64,000 bases of DNA from assembly GCF_002794255.1 (NCBI RefSeq), contig NZ_PGGW01000008.1:1-64000 (forward strand), read 5' to 3'. The position numbers and the translations under genes were made by a program. A model generated the notes under the pieces. It searched no databases, was not told where the DNA came from, and saw nothing but the letters and a program-made list of their open reading frames with translations. This DNA comes from Streptomyces carminius (GTDB taxonomy: Bacteria; Actinomycetota; Actinomycetes; Streptomycetales; Streptomycetaceae). Of the stretch, positions 34,002 to 42,413 are shown piece by piece; the first letter of the stretch is position 1, and each line of letters opens with the position of its first letter.

Positions 34002-34862
34002 TCAGCCGGAGGCCAGCAGCAGGGTGCCCGCCATCGCCAGGGCGGCGCCCGCCGTCTGCACCCGGAGCAGCCGCTCCCGCAGCAGACCGCGGGCGGCCAG
34101 CGCGGTCACCACGGGGTACAGGGAGGCGAGCACGGCGGCGACGGTGACCGGGCCGGCCCCGGCGGCCAGCGCGTAGGTGCCGTTTGCGGCGACGTCGGCC
34201 AGCCCGACGAAGGCGAGCGCGGGCAGTGCGGCGGTCACCGCCGGACGGCCCTGCGGGGGCAGTGCCGCGCCGCCGCGCCGCACCGAGACGTACAGTGCCG
34301 CGCCGCCGACGGCGACGTTGCACACCCGCTGGACGAACAGGGCGAGGTACAGCCCGGTGAGGGTGGTGGAGGCCTCCGCGATCAGCGCCAGCACCGTGCC
34401 GAAGCCGGCCGCCGCCACCAGGGTGAGCGTCAGGGTCCGCCGCTGCACCGGAGCCCCCTTCAGCTGGGGTCCGCCCGCCAGCACCACCCCGGCGGTGGCG
34501 ACGGCCATGCCCGCGTACTGCGCCGCGCCGGGCCGTTCGCCGAGTGCCAGCCCGGCCCCGACGGGCACGACGACCGCCAGCGCGGCGAGCGGGGAGACCA
34601 CCCCCATCGGCCCCAGTGCCAGGGCGCGGTAGAAGCAGAGCATCGCGGCCGGACCCACCACCCCGGCCGCGACGGCGAACCACAGCCGGGCTCCGGCCTC
34701 GCTCCAGGCACCGGTGGCCACGACCACCGCCCCCAGCGCGACCGCCGCGAGCGTCTGGGAGACGACCACCACGGTCAGGGCGGGGATGCGCCGGGTCAGC
34801 AGTCCGCCGCCGAAGTCGGCCAGTCCCCACAGCAGACTGGTGGTCAGGGCGAACGCGATCAT
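34002..34862 (-). CDS. EamA/DMT-family transporter
   Basis: A 286-residue ten-helix exporter of the drug/metabolite transporter superfamily, with two EamA repeats (residues about 3-135 and 148-284); the repeat ends carry ALALGPMGVVSPLAAL and AAGAGPVTVAAVLASLYPVV. The ATG at 34862 gives the canonical start MIAFALTTSLLWG. It is divergent from an XRE/cupin regulator with a dyad between them, an arrangement seen for amino-acid exporters induced by their substrate. Confidence 0.88.
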   Translation of the reverse strand: MIAFALTTSLLWGLADFGGGLLTRRIPALTVVVVSQTLAAVALGAVVVATGAWSEAGARLWFAVAAGVVGPAAMLCFYRALALGPMGVVSPLAALAVVVPVGAGLALGERPGAAQYAGMAVATAGVVLAGGPQLKGAPVQRRTLTLTLVAAAGFGTVLALIAEASTTLTGLYLALFVQRVCNVAVGGAALYVSVRRGGAALPPQGRPAVTAALPALAFVGLADVAANGTYALAAGAGPVTVAAVLASLYPVVTALAARGLLRERLLRVQTAGAALAMAGTLLLASG

Positions 34863-34886
34863 GGCGGGACCTCTCGGTACAGTGTC

Positions 34887-34919
34887 ATGGACTCCCGGGT
34901 GCAGTGCACCGTAGTCCAT
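34887..34919. promoter_or_regulatory. Nested dyads between DMT exporter and XRE regulator
   Basis: ATGGACT (34887-34893) pairs with AGTCCAT (34913-34919) around a perfect inner palindrome GGTGCA-G-TGCACC (34898-34910). This is the likely XRE operator. Confidence 0.55.
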
Positions 34920-35005
34920 TCCAATGTACTGGGTCATCTCTGATAATGCACCAAGCGGTCCGGGCGGTCCCCGCGGGGGCTCCGGGCCCGGGACAGGAGG
35001 CACGT

Positions 35006-35590
35006 GTGACAGACCTTGACCAGCTCAGCCAGTCACTCGCCCGCAGCCTCAAACGGCTGCGCACCGAGCGCGGCTTCACCCTGGACGCCCTGGCGGCCCG
35101 GGCCGGGGTCAGCCGCGGGATGCTCATCCAGATCGAGCAGGCCCGCACCAACCCCAGCCTCGGCACGGTGGTCAAGGTCGCGGACGCGCTCGGCGTGAGC
35201 CTGACCGGGCTGCTGGAATCCGACCGGGAACCGGCGGTGAGGCTGGTCCCCGCCGACCGGATGGCGCGGCTGTGGTCCACCGCGGCGGGCAGCCACAGCA
35301 CCCTGGTGGCCGGGGCGGAGGCGCCCGGCCCGCTGGAGTTGTGGACCTGGCGGCTGATGCCGGGGGAGGGCAGCGCCTCCGATCCCCACCCCACCGGGAC
35401 CACCGAACTGGTCCATGTCACCGCCGGAGTGCTCACGCTCACCGTCGACGGCACCGACCACGAGGTGCCCGCCGGGGCCTCCGCGGCCTTCGAGTCGAAC
35501 GTCCCGCACGGCTACCGCAACGACGGCGGCGAGCCCGTGGAGATGACGATGGCGGTCTCGGTACCCCCGGCTCCGCGGGCACCGCACTGA
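35006..35590 (+). CDS. XRE-family regulator with C-terminal cupin domain
   Basis: A 194-residue regulator. An N-terminal HTH_XRE domain (about 12-70, with SRGMLIQIEQARTNPSLGTV) is fused to a C-terminal cupin sensor (about 105-188, with ELVHVTAGVLTLTVDG and a DHEVPAGASAAF turn). This architecture usually senses a small metabolite. The GTG at 35006 has AGGAGG 5 bases upstream. Divergent from the DMT exporter, which it most likely controls. Confidence 0.9.
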   Translation: MTDLDQLSQSLARSLKRLRTERGFTLDALAARAGVSRGMLIQIEQARTNPSLGTVVKVADALGVSLTGLLESDREPAVRLVPADRMARLWSTAAGSHSTLVAGAEAPGPLELWTWRLMPGEGSASDPHPTGTTELVHVTAGVLTLTVDGTDHEVPAGASAAFESNVPHGYRNDGGEPVEMTMAVSVPPAPRAPH

Positions 35591-35625
35591 ATCGCGCCGG
35601 ACCGCATTGAATCGCGCCGGACCGC
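35588..35625 (+). repeat. Short direct repeat after XRE gene
   Basis: TGAATCGCGCCGGACCGC occurs at 35588-35605 and 35608-35625 (period 20), starting at the stop codon of the XRE gene. Confidence 0.9.
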
Positions 35626-35706
35626 GCCGGATCGCACGGGGCCCCGCCGCACCGGAGCGGTCCCGTGCCCGTGCCCGTACGGCCGGTGGCCGCTAGCGTG
35701 TCCGCC

Positions 35707-36288
35707 ATGCGCGCACCCATCGGAGACTTCACCGCCGCCTGGCCGGTCGCGGAGAAACTCGGCCTGCTCGCCCCGCCGGTCGCCGACGCCCTGCGCGGAC
35801 CCGTGTCCGCGCAGGGCGTCGTCTACGTCGACAGCGACCCGGAGGACGCCGACACCGCCCGCTTCGGCGAGGTCCACGGCATCCCGCCCGAACAGTCCGC
35901 CAACTGCGTGGTCGTCGCGGGCCGCCGGGGCCCGGAGACCACCCTCGCCGCCTGTGTCGTCCTCGCCCACACCCGCGCCGACGTCAACCGCCTGGTCCGC
36001 CGCGAACTGGGCGCCCGCAAGGCGTCCTTCGCGCCCGTGGAGACCGCCGTCGAGGCCTCGGGCATGGAGTACGGCGGCATCACCCCGGTCGGCCTGCCGG
36101 GAAACTGGCCGCTGCTGGTCGACGCGGCCGCCGCCGGCGCTGCGTACGTCGTCGTGGGCAGCGGCCGGCGCCGCGGCAAGCTGCTGGTGCCCGGCGGGCT
36201 CCTCGCCCGGCTCCCCGGTGCCCGGGTGCTGGAAGGACTGGGGCTCCCGGCGGACCGGGGCGACTCCCCACCCCCCGGCGGGCGCTAG
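35707..36288 (+). CDS. YbaK/EbsC-type aminoacyl-tRNA editing domain protein
   Basis: A 193-residue free-standing YbaK domain, probably hydrolysing mischarged tRNA (Cys- or Ala-tRNA-Pro type). The conserved segment with the catalytic lysine reads RELGARKASFAP, and the family end motif EYGGITPVGLP is intact. There is no ribosome site; TAGCGT (35694-35699) ends 7 bases before the ATG, so a leaderless transcript is likely. It is followed by a small gene whose own -10-like box overlaps this gene's stop codon. Confidence 0.85.
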   Translation: MRAPIGDFTAAWPVAEKLGLLAPPVADALRGPVSAQGVVYVDSDPEDADTARFGEVHGIPPEQSANCVVVAGRRGPETTLAACVVLAHTRADVNRLVRRELGARKASFAPVETAVEASGMEYGGITPVGLPGNWPLLVDAAAAGAAYVVVGSGRRRGKLLVPGGLLARLPGARVLEGLGLPADRGDSPPPGGR

Positions 36289-36297
36289 TCTGCCCGC

Positions 36298-36672
36298 ATG
36301 TCGAACCACGATGACCTGCTCGCCGACATCGCCGAGAAGGTGGAGTCCGAGCAGAGCAACCAGATGCCCCTCACCGTGGTGGTGCCCGGCGCCGTGATCA
36401 CCGGCAGGCTGGCACCCGAGGCCGTCTGGAGGGAACGAGTCGCCGAGGTACTGAGGGACTCCGAGCAGCTCAAGCCGTTCGCCGAACTGTTCGCCGCCAC
36501 CGGGGCGGACGCCCGGCGCGGAGAGGGCGGCCGTCCTACCCACCTGCACCTGCATGTGGCACGCATCCTCCAGGGGAGCTACGGCCTCCCCGACACCGGG
36601 GGGATGTACCGGGTCCCCATCGACCAGGTGTGCGGCTGGACCCTGGGAGAACTCAGCTACTCGGACGCTTAG
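36298..36672 (+). CDS. Conserved hypothetical protein (possible GvpU-like)
   Basis: A 124-residue soluble protein. It has an acidic N-terminal helix, a strand PLTVVVPGAVITGRLAP, a second helix, and a conserved-looking THLHLHVARILQGSYGLPDT segment. I have a weak recollection of similar proteins labelled gas-vesicle accessory GvpU, but no gvp genes are nearby, so I leave the function open. TAGTCT (36286-36291), overlapping the preceding stop, ends 6 bases before the ATG: another leaderless candidate. Its stop codon overlaps the edge of a MITE-like repeat, so the last residues may have been altered by insertion. Confidence 0.65.
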   Translation: MSNHDDLLADIAEKVESEQSNQMPLTVVVPGAVITGRLAPEAVWRERVAEVLRDSEQLKPFAELFAATGADARRGEGGRPTHLHLHVARILQGSYGLPDTGGMYRVPIDQVCGWTLGELSYSDA

Positions 36673-36864
36673 GGCCTGTCGTCCGGATCAGGTCGCAGGA
36701 AAGTGACGGTGCTGTCCAGCGCCGGTGAGCGTGGTCCGGTACGCGCAGCCGCAAGGCGGAGGAGGGAGTCGACGCGGAGCGTCGGCGACCGACGACAACG
36801 CCGCAGATGTGCGTACCGGACCACCGGACCACGCGTCTGCGGCGTGAGCCGAACGACAGGCCCT
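36671..36864. mobile_element. MITE-like element, 194 bp, with terminal inverted repeats
   Basis: The ends AGGGCCTGTCGTCCGG and, on the other strand, AGGGCCTGTCGTTCGG form inverted repeats of about 20 bp with few mismatches. The interior codes for nothing. GGGCCTGTCG-type ends are seen on IS5-like elements in streptomycetes. The left end overlaps the stop codon of the preceding gene. A target duplication is not obvious. Confidence 0.65.
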
Positions 36865-37297
36865 CCAGGTCACGTCCGCTGAGTGACTGGTGCGTCGGTC
36901 CGCTCGTGGTGCGTCGTCGAAAGGTGACTGACGCGGGCGGTGATCGAGCCGTTGCGGGCTCCGTCGCGCAGGGGCCTCCCGGTGCGCGATCGCCGGCAGG
37001 CGGCCGACCGGGCCGGTTCCGGTGACGGGCCGGCCGCGGAGAGCCACCGTGCCCGCGACGGGCGCGGTCACCCGCCGGCCTCCGGGATCACCGCCGGGAT
37101 CGTCACCGACTGCACGCACTTCGAGGCTGCGGTGAGCGCTGCCGCAACGAGTTCAAGCACAGCAGAGCCCCGGCCCTCGCCATCGCCTGCCTGCAGCTTC
37201 GGCTGCCCCGGCATCGCGAACACCGCCTTGGTGAGGCGCCCAGTAGCCGGGAGAGCGTCCTTTCGGTACGCCGCCGTGGCCGTGCCGCCCGGGCTGG
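36865..37297. other. Mobile-element scar before the TetR gene
   Basis: A 433-bp stretch with no intact gene. It contains a transposase remnant (36928-37008) and then only short frames without recognisable content. Confidence 0.5.
36928..37008 (+). pseudogene. IS5-family transposase N-terminal remnant
   Basis: About 27 codons read LTRAVIEPL...RRGLPVRDRRQ, matching the start of IS5-type transposases (LTDxxWAVIEPLLP...RRGRPxRDHRQ). Nothing else of the enzyme is legible. Confidence 0.5.
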
Positions 37298-37897
37298 TCA
37301 GTCGAGGGCGTGAGCGCGGCAGGTCCGCAGAATCTCGTCGGACAGTTCGGGCTGGACGCGGCGGACCGCTCGGGCGAGCACCATCGCCCCGACCAGCCTG
37401 CTGAGCAGCAGCATCGCCCGGTCCCGCGCCTGCTGTGGGGTGATCTCCCCGTCCTGCTCACGGGCGAGTTCCGCGGCGAAGCCCGCGAGGTACCCTTCCA
37501 CGCCGGCTGCGTACGAGCGCTGGATCGTGTCGTTGTGCCGCCCGGCGTCGGTGACGAGGGAGGCGGAGGGGCAGCCGCCGTCCGGAGCGTCGCGGTGGGC
37601 GACCGAGAGATACTCGTCCACCACTCGTCTCAGCGGTGGGCCGGCGGGATCGTCCCCTTCCCCGACGGCCTGCTCCAGGACGCCCAGGGACGCCGCGAAC
37701 GAGGCGTTGCACACCTCGGCGGCCAGGTCGTCCTTGGACGCGAAGTGGTTGTAGAAGCCGCCGTGGGTCAGGCCCGCTTCCTTCATCAGGTCGGCGATCC
37801 CGACGGTGTCGATGCCCTGCGCGCGGAACATGCGCCCGGCCGCCTCGACGATGTTCTGCCGATTCCTGGCCTTGTCTTCCTTGGTGATCCGCGGCAT
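37298..37897 (-). CDS. TetR-family transcriptional regulator
   Basis: A 199-residue TetR repressor of the NemR/AcrR-like group. The HTH (about 10-58) reads NIVEAAGRMFRAQGIDTVG and THGGFYNHFASKDDL. A Cys in the ligand domain (DGGCPSASL) matches the position of redox-sensing cysteines in related repressors that respond to electrophiles, which fits its divergent neighbours: reductases and an Old Yellow Enzyme homologue. The 96-bp intergenic region is AT-rich compared with its surroundings and contains CATT-GTTTT-AATG as a weak dyad. Confidence 0.88.
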   Translation of the reverse strand: MPRITKEDKARNRQNIVEAAGRMFRAQGIDTVGIADLMKEAGLTHGGFYNHFASKDDLAAEVCNASFAASLGVLEQAVGEGDDPAGPPLRRVVDEYLSVAHRDAPDGGCPSASLVTDAGRHNDTIQRSYAAGVEGYLAGFAAELAREQDGEITPQQARDRAMLLLSRLVGAMVLARAVRRVQPELSDEILRTCRAHALD

Positions 37898-37993
37898 GCC
37901 CGCCCTCCCGCCTCGACTGTGATTGACCTTTCCAAGGTTACCCCTCATCATTGTTTTAATGTTGGTCATCATCAATAGGTGAGTGGAGGAGCC

Positions 37994-39022
37994 ATGCGCG
38001 CCGTGGTGCACACCCGGCAAGGAGAACCCGCACAGGTACTCACGCTGAGGGAGGAGCCCGGGCGACCGCGTCCCGGCACCGGGCAGGTCCTGGTTCGCAT
38101 GCGGGTCCGGCCCGTCCATCCGGGCGACCTGGCCGGTGTGGAGGGACTGCCGGGACTCCCGGAACAGCAGTCGGGCGCCCGGACTCCCGGAGTGGAGGGG
38201 ATGGGCGTCGTCGAGAGCGTCGGGCCGGACGTGCACACACCCGGTCCCGGTCAGCGCGTGGCGGTCTTCCCGGCGCCGGGGACGTGGGCCGAGTACGTCG
38301 TGGTCGCGGCCGACCGGGCCGTGCCGGTGCCGGACGAGGTCAGCGACGAGACCGCGGCCCTGATGCTGGTCAATCCCCTGACGCTGCTCATGCTGTACCG
38401 CGCGCTGGACAGTGCCCTGCGCGGCCGGCAGGGCTCCGTCCTCCAGACGGCCGCCGGTTCCTCCGTCGGCCGGCTGGTCGGCGCGGCCGCGGTCCGGCAC
38501 GGCCTGCCCCTGATCAACCTCGTACGCAGCGCATCCGGTGCCCAGAAGATGCGAACGCTGTACCCCACGCTGCCCGTGATCGCGACGTGCGACGACGACT
38601 GGCGGGAGCGGGTCCGCCACGAAGCCGGCGAGCAGGGCATCCGGGTCGTCCTCGACTGCGTCGGCGGTGCCATGACCCGGGACCTCGCCGAGCTGCTCGC
38701 CGACGGCGGCACCCTCATCTCCTACGGGCAACTGGGCTCCGGCACCACCCCGCTGGAGAGACTGCCACTCATCCAACGGGCGCTGACCGTGCAGGGCGTG
38801 ACCGTGTTGCAGTGGATGAGCCGCACCCCGAAGGAGCGGGCCCAGGACATCGCCTTCGCCCTGGACCTGGCACGGAACACGCCGGACCTGCTCGAAGTCG
38901 CGGCCGGCTACGACCTCGCCGACTTCGAGGCGGCCATCGAACACGCCCGCCGCCCGGCCAGGACCGGGACCGTCCTGCTCACCACACCGCAGGCGGCCGG
39001 CCCCGGGCAGGGGGCGGCCTGA
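37994..39022 (+). CDS. Zinc-independent MDR-family enoyl/quinone reductase
   Basis: A 342-residue medium-chain reductase like mitochondrial enoyl-thioester reductase or quinone oxidoreductase. It has the GroES-like N-domain (PGVEGMGVVESVGPDV) and a Rossmann domain with VLQTAAGSSVGRLVGAAA (about 150-170). The zinc-binding residues of alcohol dehydrogenases are absent, so it transfers hydride from NADPH to a C=C bond. The ATG at 37994 has GGAGGA upstream. It is first gene of a three-gene redox operon, likely repressed by the divergent TetR protein. Confidence 0.85.
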   Translation: MRAVVHTRQGEPAQVLTLREEPGRPRPGTGQVLVRMRVRPVHPGDLAGVEGLPGLPEQQSGARTPGVEGMGVVESVGPDVHTPGPGQRVAVFPAPGTWAEYVVVAADRAVPVPDEVSDETAALMLVNPLTLLMLYRALDSALRGRQGSVLQTAAGSSVGRLVGAAAVRHGLPLINLVRSASGAQKMRTLYPTLPVIATCDDDWRERVRHEAGEQGIRVVLDCVGGAMTRDLAELLADGGTLISYGQLGSGTTPLERLPLIQRALTVQGVTVLQWMSRTPKERAQDIAFALDLARNTPDLLEVAAGYDLADFEAAIEHARRPARTGTVLLTTPQAAGPGQGAA

Positions 39023-39624
39023 TGAAGATCGGAACGCTCGGAGCCGGGACCATCGCCCAGGCCATCGCCCGGCACGCGATCCGGCACGGCCACGAGGTCG
39101 TGCTCAGCAACAGCCGAGGACCCGACTCCTTGGCTCCGCTGGTGAAGGATCTCGGCGCACGCGCGACGGCCGCAACCCCCGCCGAGGCCGCTGTCGCAGA
39201 CCTCGTCGTGCTCGCGGTCGGCTGGCCGCAAGTCCCCGACGTCGCCGCCCAACTCCCTCCCCTGGACGGGACCGTCGTCATTGACGCCACCAACCAGTTC
39301 GACTCCCCTCCCCCGAACGCGGAGATCGCCGACCTGGGCGATCTCACCGGAAGCGAGTACGTGGCCTCCCTGCTTCCCGGCGCGCGCGTGGTGAAGGCCT
39401 TCAACGCCCTCTTCGCGCGGTTCATCGCACCCGATCCCCGCCACGAGGCCGGGCGTCAGGTGCTGTTCCTGGCCGGCGACGACACGGACGCCAAGAACAC
39501 CGTAATGGGCCTGGCCTCCCAGTTCGGCTTCGCGCCCGTCGACCTCGGAACGCTGCGTGAGGGAGGCCGCCTCACCCAGCTCGGCGGGCCCCTGTCCGGC
39601 CTCCACGCCCTCAAGCAGGACTGA
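39022..39624 (+). CDS. NADPH-dependent F420 reductase-like (NAD(P)-binding) protein
   Basis: A 200-residue F420:NADP oxidoreductase-like protein. The Rossmann start is IGTLGAGTIAQAIARHA with the NADP-type follow-up VLSNSRGPDSL; AVADLVVLAVGWPQV and VVIDATNQFDSP are typical. The ATG overlaps the previous stop by one base (TGATG), so translation is coupled. It could reduce F420 or a quinone-like compound; members of this fold also act as ferric or imine reductases, so the substrate is left open. Confidence 0.82.
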   Translation: MKIGTLGAGTIAQAIARHAIRHGHEVVLSNSRGPDSLAPLVKDLGARATAATPAEAAVADLVVLAVGWPQVPDVAAQLPPLDGTVVIDATNQFDSPPPNAEIADLGDLTGSEYVASLLPGARVVKAFNALFARFIAPDPRHEAGRQVLFLAGDDTDAKNTVMGLASQFGFAPVDLGTLREGGRLTQLGGPLSGLHALKQD

Positions 39625-39689
39625 TCCCACCCAGCCGCTCGTACTCCCCGCGTCCGCGAGGAGCGCCTTCCTTCACGAAAGAGTCCCTC

Positions 39690-40802
39690 ATGTCCGACCC
39701 GACTTCGGCATCCGGCACCCAGCCCCTCCTGCAGCCCGTTCGACTGGGCGCGCTCGAACTGCCCAACCGCGTCGTCATGGCTCCCATGACGCGCTCCCGG
39801 GCCACCAACGCGGAACTGGCCCCCACCGCCCTGCACGCCACCTACTACACGCAGCGTGCCGGCGCCGGCCTGATCATCAGCGAAGGAACCTGGGTCAGCC
39901 CGGACGCGATCGGCTTCATCAACGTCCCCGGCATCTACACGGACGCTCAGACCGCCGGCTGGGCCAAGGTCACCGAATCCGTGCACGCGGCGGGAGGCAG
40001 GATCATCTCGCAGATCGGCCACGTCGGCGCCGTCTCCCATCCCGACCACCTCGGTGGCCGCCTCCCCGCCGGTCCCTCGGCGATCAACCCCCGGGATATG
40101 TCCTTCACTCCCGACGGCCCGAAGGACACGGTCACGCCCCGCGCCCTGACCGCGGCGGAGATCGCCACCACGATCGACACCTACCGGCGGGCCGCCGCCA
40201 ACGCTCTGCGCGCCGGCTTCGACGGCCTGGAGATCCACGCGCAGGCATCCCACCTCGTGGCCCAGTTCCTCAACCCCCGCCTGAACCAGCGCACCGACGC
40301 CTACGGCGGCAGCAGTGAGAAGCGGGCCCAGTTCCTGTTTGACGTCGTGGACGCCGTCAGCAGCGTGTGGGGCAGCGACCGCGTCGGCGTCAGACTGTCC
40401 CCCTACTGGCGTCGCGAGCCGTCCTTCACCGCGGACGACGAGGTGCTGGCCGACTACGACCTGCTCCTCAAGCGCCTCAGCGACACCGACCTGGCCTATC
40501 TCCACCTCCTGGGACCGGAACCCCACACGGGCACCGACGACACCTCCACCGCGTTCACCCGCTTCCGAACCCACTACCGCGGTGCCGTCATCGCCAATCT
40601 CGGCTTCACGCAGGCGACAGGCAACGAGCTACTCGAACGAGAGTTGGCTGACGCGGTTTCCTTCGGCGCTCCCTTCATCGCCAATCCGGACCTCGTCGAT
40701 CGGTTCGCCCACGGTCATCCTGTCGCCGCCGGCGACCGCGACACGTACTACGCCGGTGGTGCGGAGGGATACACGGACTACCCCACCGTGACCGGGTCCT
40801 AG
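39690..40802 (+). CDS. Old Yellow Enzyme-family flavin reductase (NemA-like) with altered active site
   Basis: A 370-residue TIM-barrel FMN protein related to N-ethylmaleimide reductase. It has LPNRVVMAPMTRSR at the first strand, NQRTDAYGGSSEKR, and the C-terminal FMN phosphate region ADAVSFGAPFIANPDL. The normal active-site segment H-x-x-H/N-G-Y reads HAQASH here: His183 is kept, but the second anion-binding residue is Ala186 and the proton-donating Tyr is His188. So the electron-withdrawing group is probably held differently. It lies 65 bp after the previous gene. Confidence 0.85.
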   Translation: MSDPTSASGTQPLLQPVRLGALELPNRVVMAPMTRSRATNAELAPTALHATYYTQRAGAGLIISEGTWVSPDAIGFINVPGIYTDAQTAGWAKVTESVHAAGGRIISQIGHVGAVSHPDHLGGRLPAGPSAINPRDMSFTPDGPKDTVTPRALTAAEIATTIDTYRRAAANALRAGFDGLEIHAQASHLVAQFLNPRLNQRTDAYGGSSEKRAQFLFDVVDAVSSVWGSDRVGVRLSPYWRREPSFTADDEVLADYDLLLKRLSDTDLAYLHLLGPEPHTGTDDTSTAFTRFRTHYRGAVIANLGFTQATGNELLERELADAVSFGAPFIANPDLVDRFAHGHPVAAGDRDTYYAGGAEGYTDYPTVTGS

Positions 40803-40848
40803 GTGTACTGACCCGCGAGGTTGGGATCGGCCGGTCGTTGGTCCGGGT

Positions 40849-41712
40849 GTGCCGTTGAGTGATGCGCAGTGGGCGCGGATCGAGCCGTCGCTCCCGGACC
40901 GGACGCCGAGGCGGGGTGGCCGGTGGCGGGACCGTCGTGAGGTGATCGATACGACCGCCTTCGAGTTCCGGACCGGGGCCCGGTGGGTGCGCCTGCCGCA
41001 GAAGTACGGCAACTGGCGAGGCGTCTACAACCGGCTGCGGATGTGGGCCGTCGACGGCACGTGGGAGCGGGTGTTCACCGCCCTGGTGGCTCAGGCCGAC
41101 GCGGACGAGGACGTCGGCTGGGCCGTGTCCGTGGACTGAGACGATCGTGCGGGCTCACCAGCATGCGGCCGGGGCCCGCAGAAAGGGGCCCGGGCCGGCG
41201 AGCCGGCCGACCACGCCATCGGCCGGTCCCGCGGCGGACTGACCACGAAGACCCACCTCGCGGCTGACGGCCGGTGCCGGCCACTCGCGTTCGTCCTCAC
41301 CGCCGGCCAGGCCGGCGACGCACCCGCTTTCACGGACGTCATGGCCCGCTTGCGTGTCCTCCGCCCTCTTGGACAGCCCCGCACCAGGCCGGGCCTGGTC
41401 CCGGCCGACAGGGCGTACTCCTCCCGCGCGATCCGCGGCCACCTGCGCAGACGCAGCATCCGCGCGGTGATCCCGGAACGGGCCGGCCAGCAGGCCAACC
41501 GGCGGCAGCGCGGACAGGCCGGTGGCAGACCGCCGGCCTTCGACCGCGAGGCACACAAGCAACGCGACACCGCCGAGCGGTGCATCAACCGCCTGAAGCA
41601 GTGGCGCGGCATCGCCACCCGCTACGAGAAGACCGCGACCATCCACCTGGCCGGACTCCACATCGCAGGCATCTTCTTCTGGCCCGCCCGCCGACCCGGA
41701 CGAAACTGCCTG
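40849..41712 (+). pseudogene. IS5-family transposase, frameshifted
   Basis: DDE transposase of an IS5-type element inserted right after the flavin reductase gene. Frame one starts at the GTG at 40849 (PLSDAQWARIEPSLPDRTPR) and stops after AVSVD at 41139, an extra base turning the expected DSTIVRAHQH into a stop. Another shift occurs in the CAT/Gly-rich part near 41190. The C-terminal part (GDAPAFTDVMARLRV, LVPADRAYSSRAIRGHLRRR, AERCINRLKQWRG) is legible to about 41712. No terminal repeats could be matched, so the ends are probably lost. Confidence 0.85.
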
Positions 41713-41893
41713 GCACTGTTCCGCATCACCGTTCCGCCCGGCCCACACGGTGTCCGTCCGCCGTGGACCGGGCGGAGCGGCGTCACCCGAATGGCGGTCG
41801 CCGAGTGGCCGCTCCCGTGGTGGAGGCCGACCGTGGCAGTCGGGTGGCGTCTTCCGCCACCCGGTCGGCAGAGCACCGATGCGGGAGGATCCC

Positions 41894-42367
41894 ATGCGAC
41901 TGCGTACCGCCGCCGCGGCATGCGCCCTGGCGGCGCTGACCCCGCTGCCCACGGCCGGGACCGCGTGGTCCCAGCCCGACCTGGACTGTGCGGACTTCGA
42001 GTCCCGGGAGGCCGCCCAGCGCGTCCTTGACGGACAGGACGGTGATCCGTACGGCCTGGACGCCGACGACGACGGGCGCGCCTGCGAGTCACTGTCCTCC
42101 GAGGGAGGCGACCGGGGCGAGGTCGGTGACCCGCTCACGCCCGAGGACAGGGACGTGGACGAAGACGGAGACGTGGACGGAGACGGAGACGGGGACGGCG
42201 GGGCCGGGATCCCGGGCGGTTCCGTCGACGCCGGAGACGGCGGCACGGCCCCCGGCGACATCGGGCCCGCGCTCTCCGTGGCGGCCGGCCTCGGCCTGGC
42301 CGCGGGCGGTGCGGTGCTGGTCCGCCGGCGCCGTACGGCGGCCGGCTCCGCGGACCGGGGAGCCTGA
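41894..42367 (+). CDS. Secreted protein with Excalibur calcium-binding domain
   Basis: A 157-residue exported protein. A signal peptide (to about residue 27) is followed by an Excalibur domain (DLDCADFESREAAQRVLDG... DADDDGRAC, with two Cys and the Dx-D-x-D-G calcium loop). An acidic Asp/Gly run, a C-terminal membrane helix and an RRRR tail complete the product. The helix plus basic tail resembles a sortase-sorting end, but no LPxTG-type motif precedes it. The ATG at 41894 has GGGAGGA. The next gene is a sortase. Confidence 0.82.
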   Translation: MRLRTAAAACALAALTPLPTAGTAWSQPDLDCADFESREAAQRVLDGQDGDPYGLDADDDGRACESLSSEGGDRGEVGDPLTPEDRDVDEDGDVDGDGDGDGGAGIPGGSVDAGDGGTAPGDIGPALSVAAGLGLAAGGAVLVRRRRTAAGSADRGA

Positions 42368-42413
42368 GATCCTCCGGCCCACGGGACGGCACCGCCGTCC
42401 CCGGCGCCGCCTG

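Noticed and set aside
37100..37297. C-terminal transposase remnant (RNEFKHSRA-like reading)
   Set aside because: I could not match it convincingly to any transposase end, so I left it as uncharacterised scar DNA.
41750..41893. Longer start for the Excalibur protein at 41750
   Set aside because: The ATG at 41894 has a ribosome site and starts a proper signal peptide; the upstream part is residual IS sequence.
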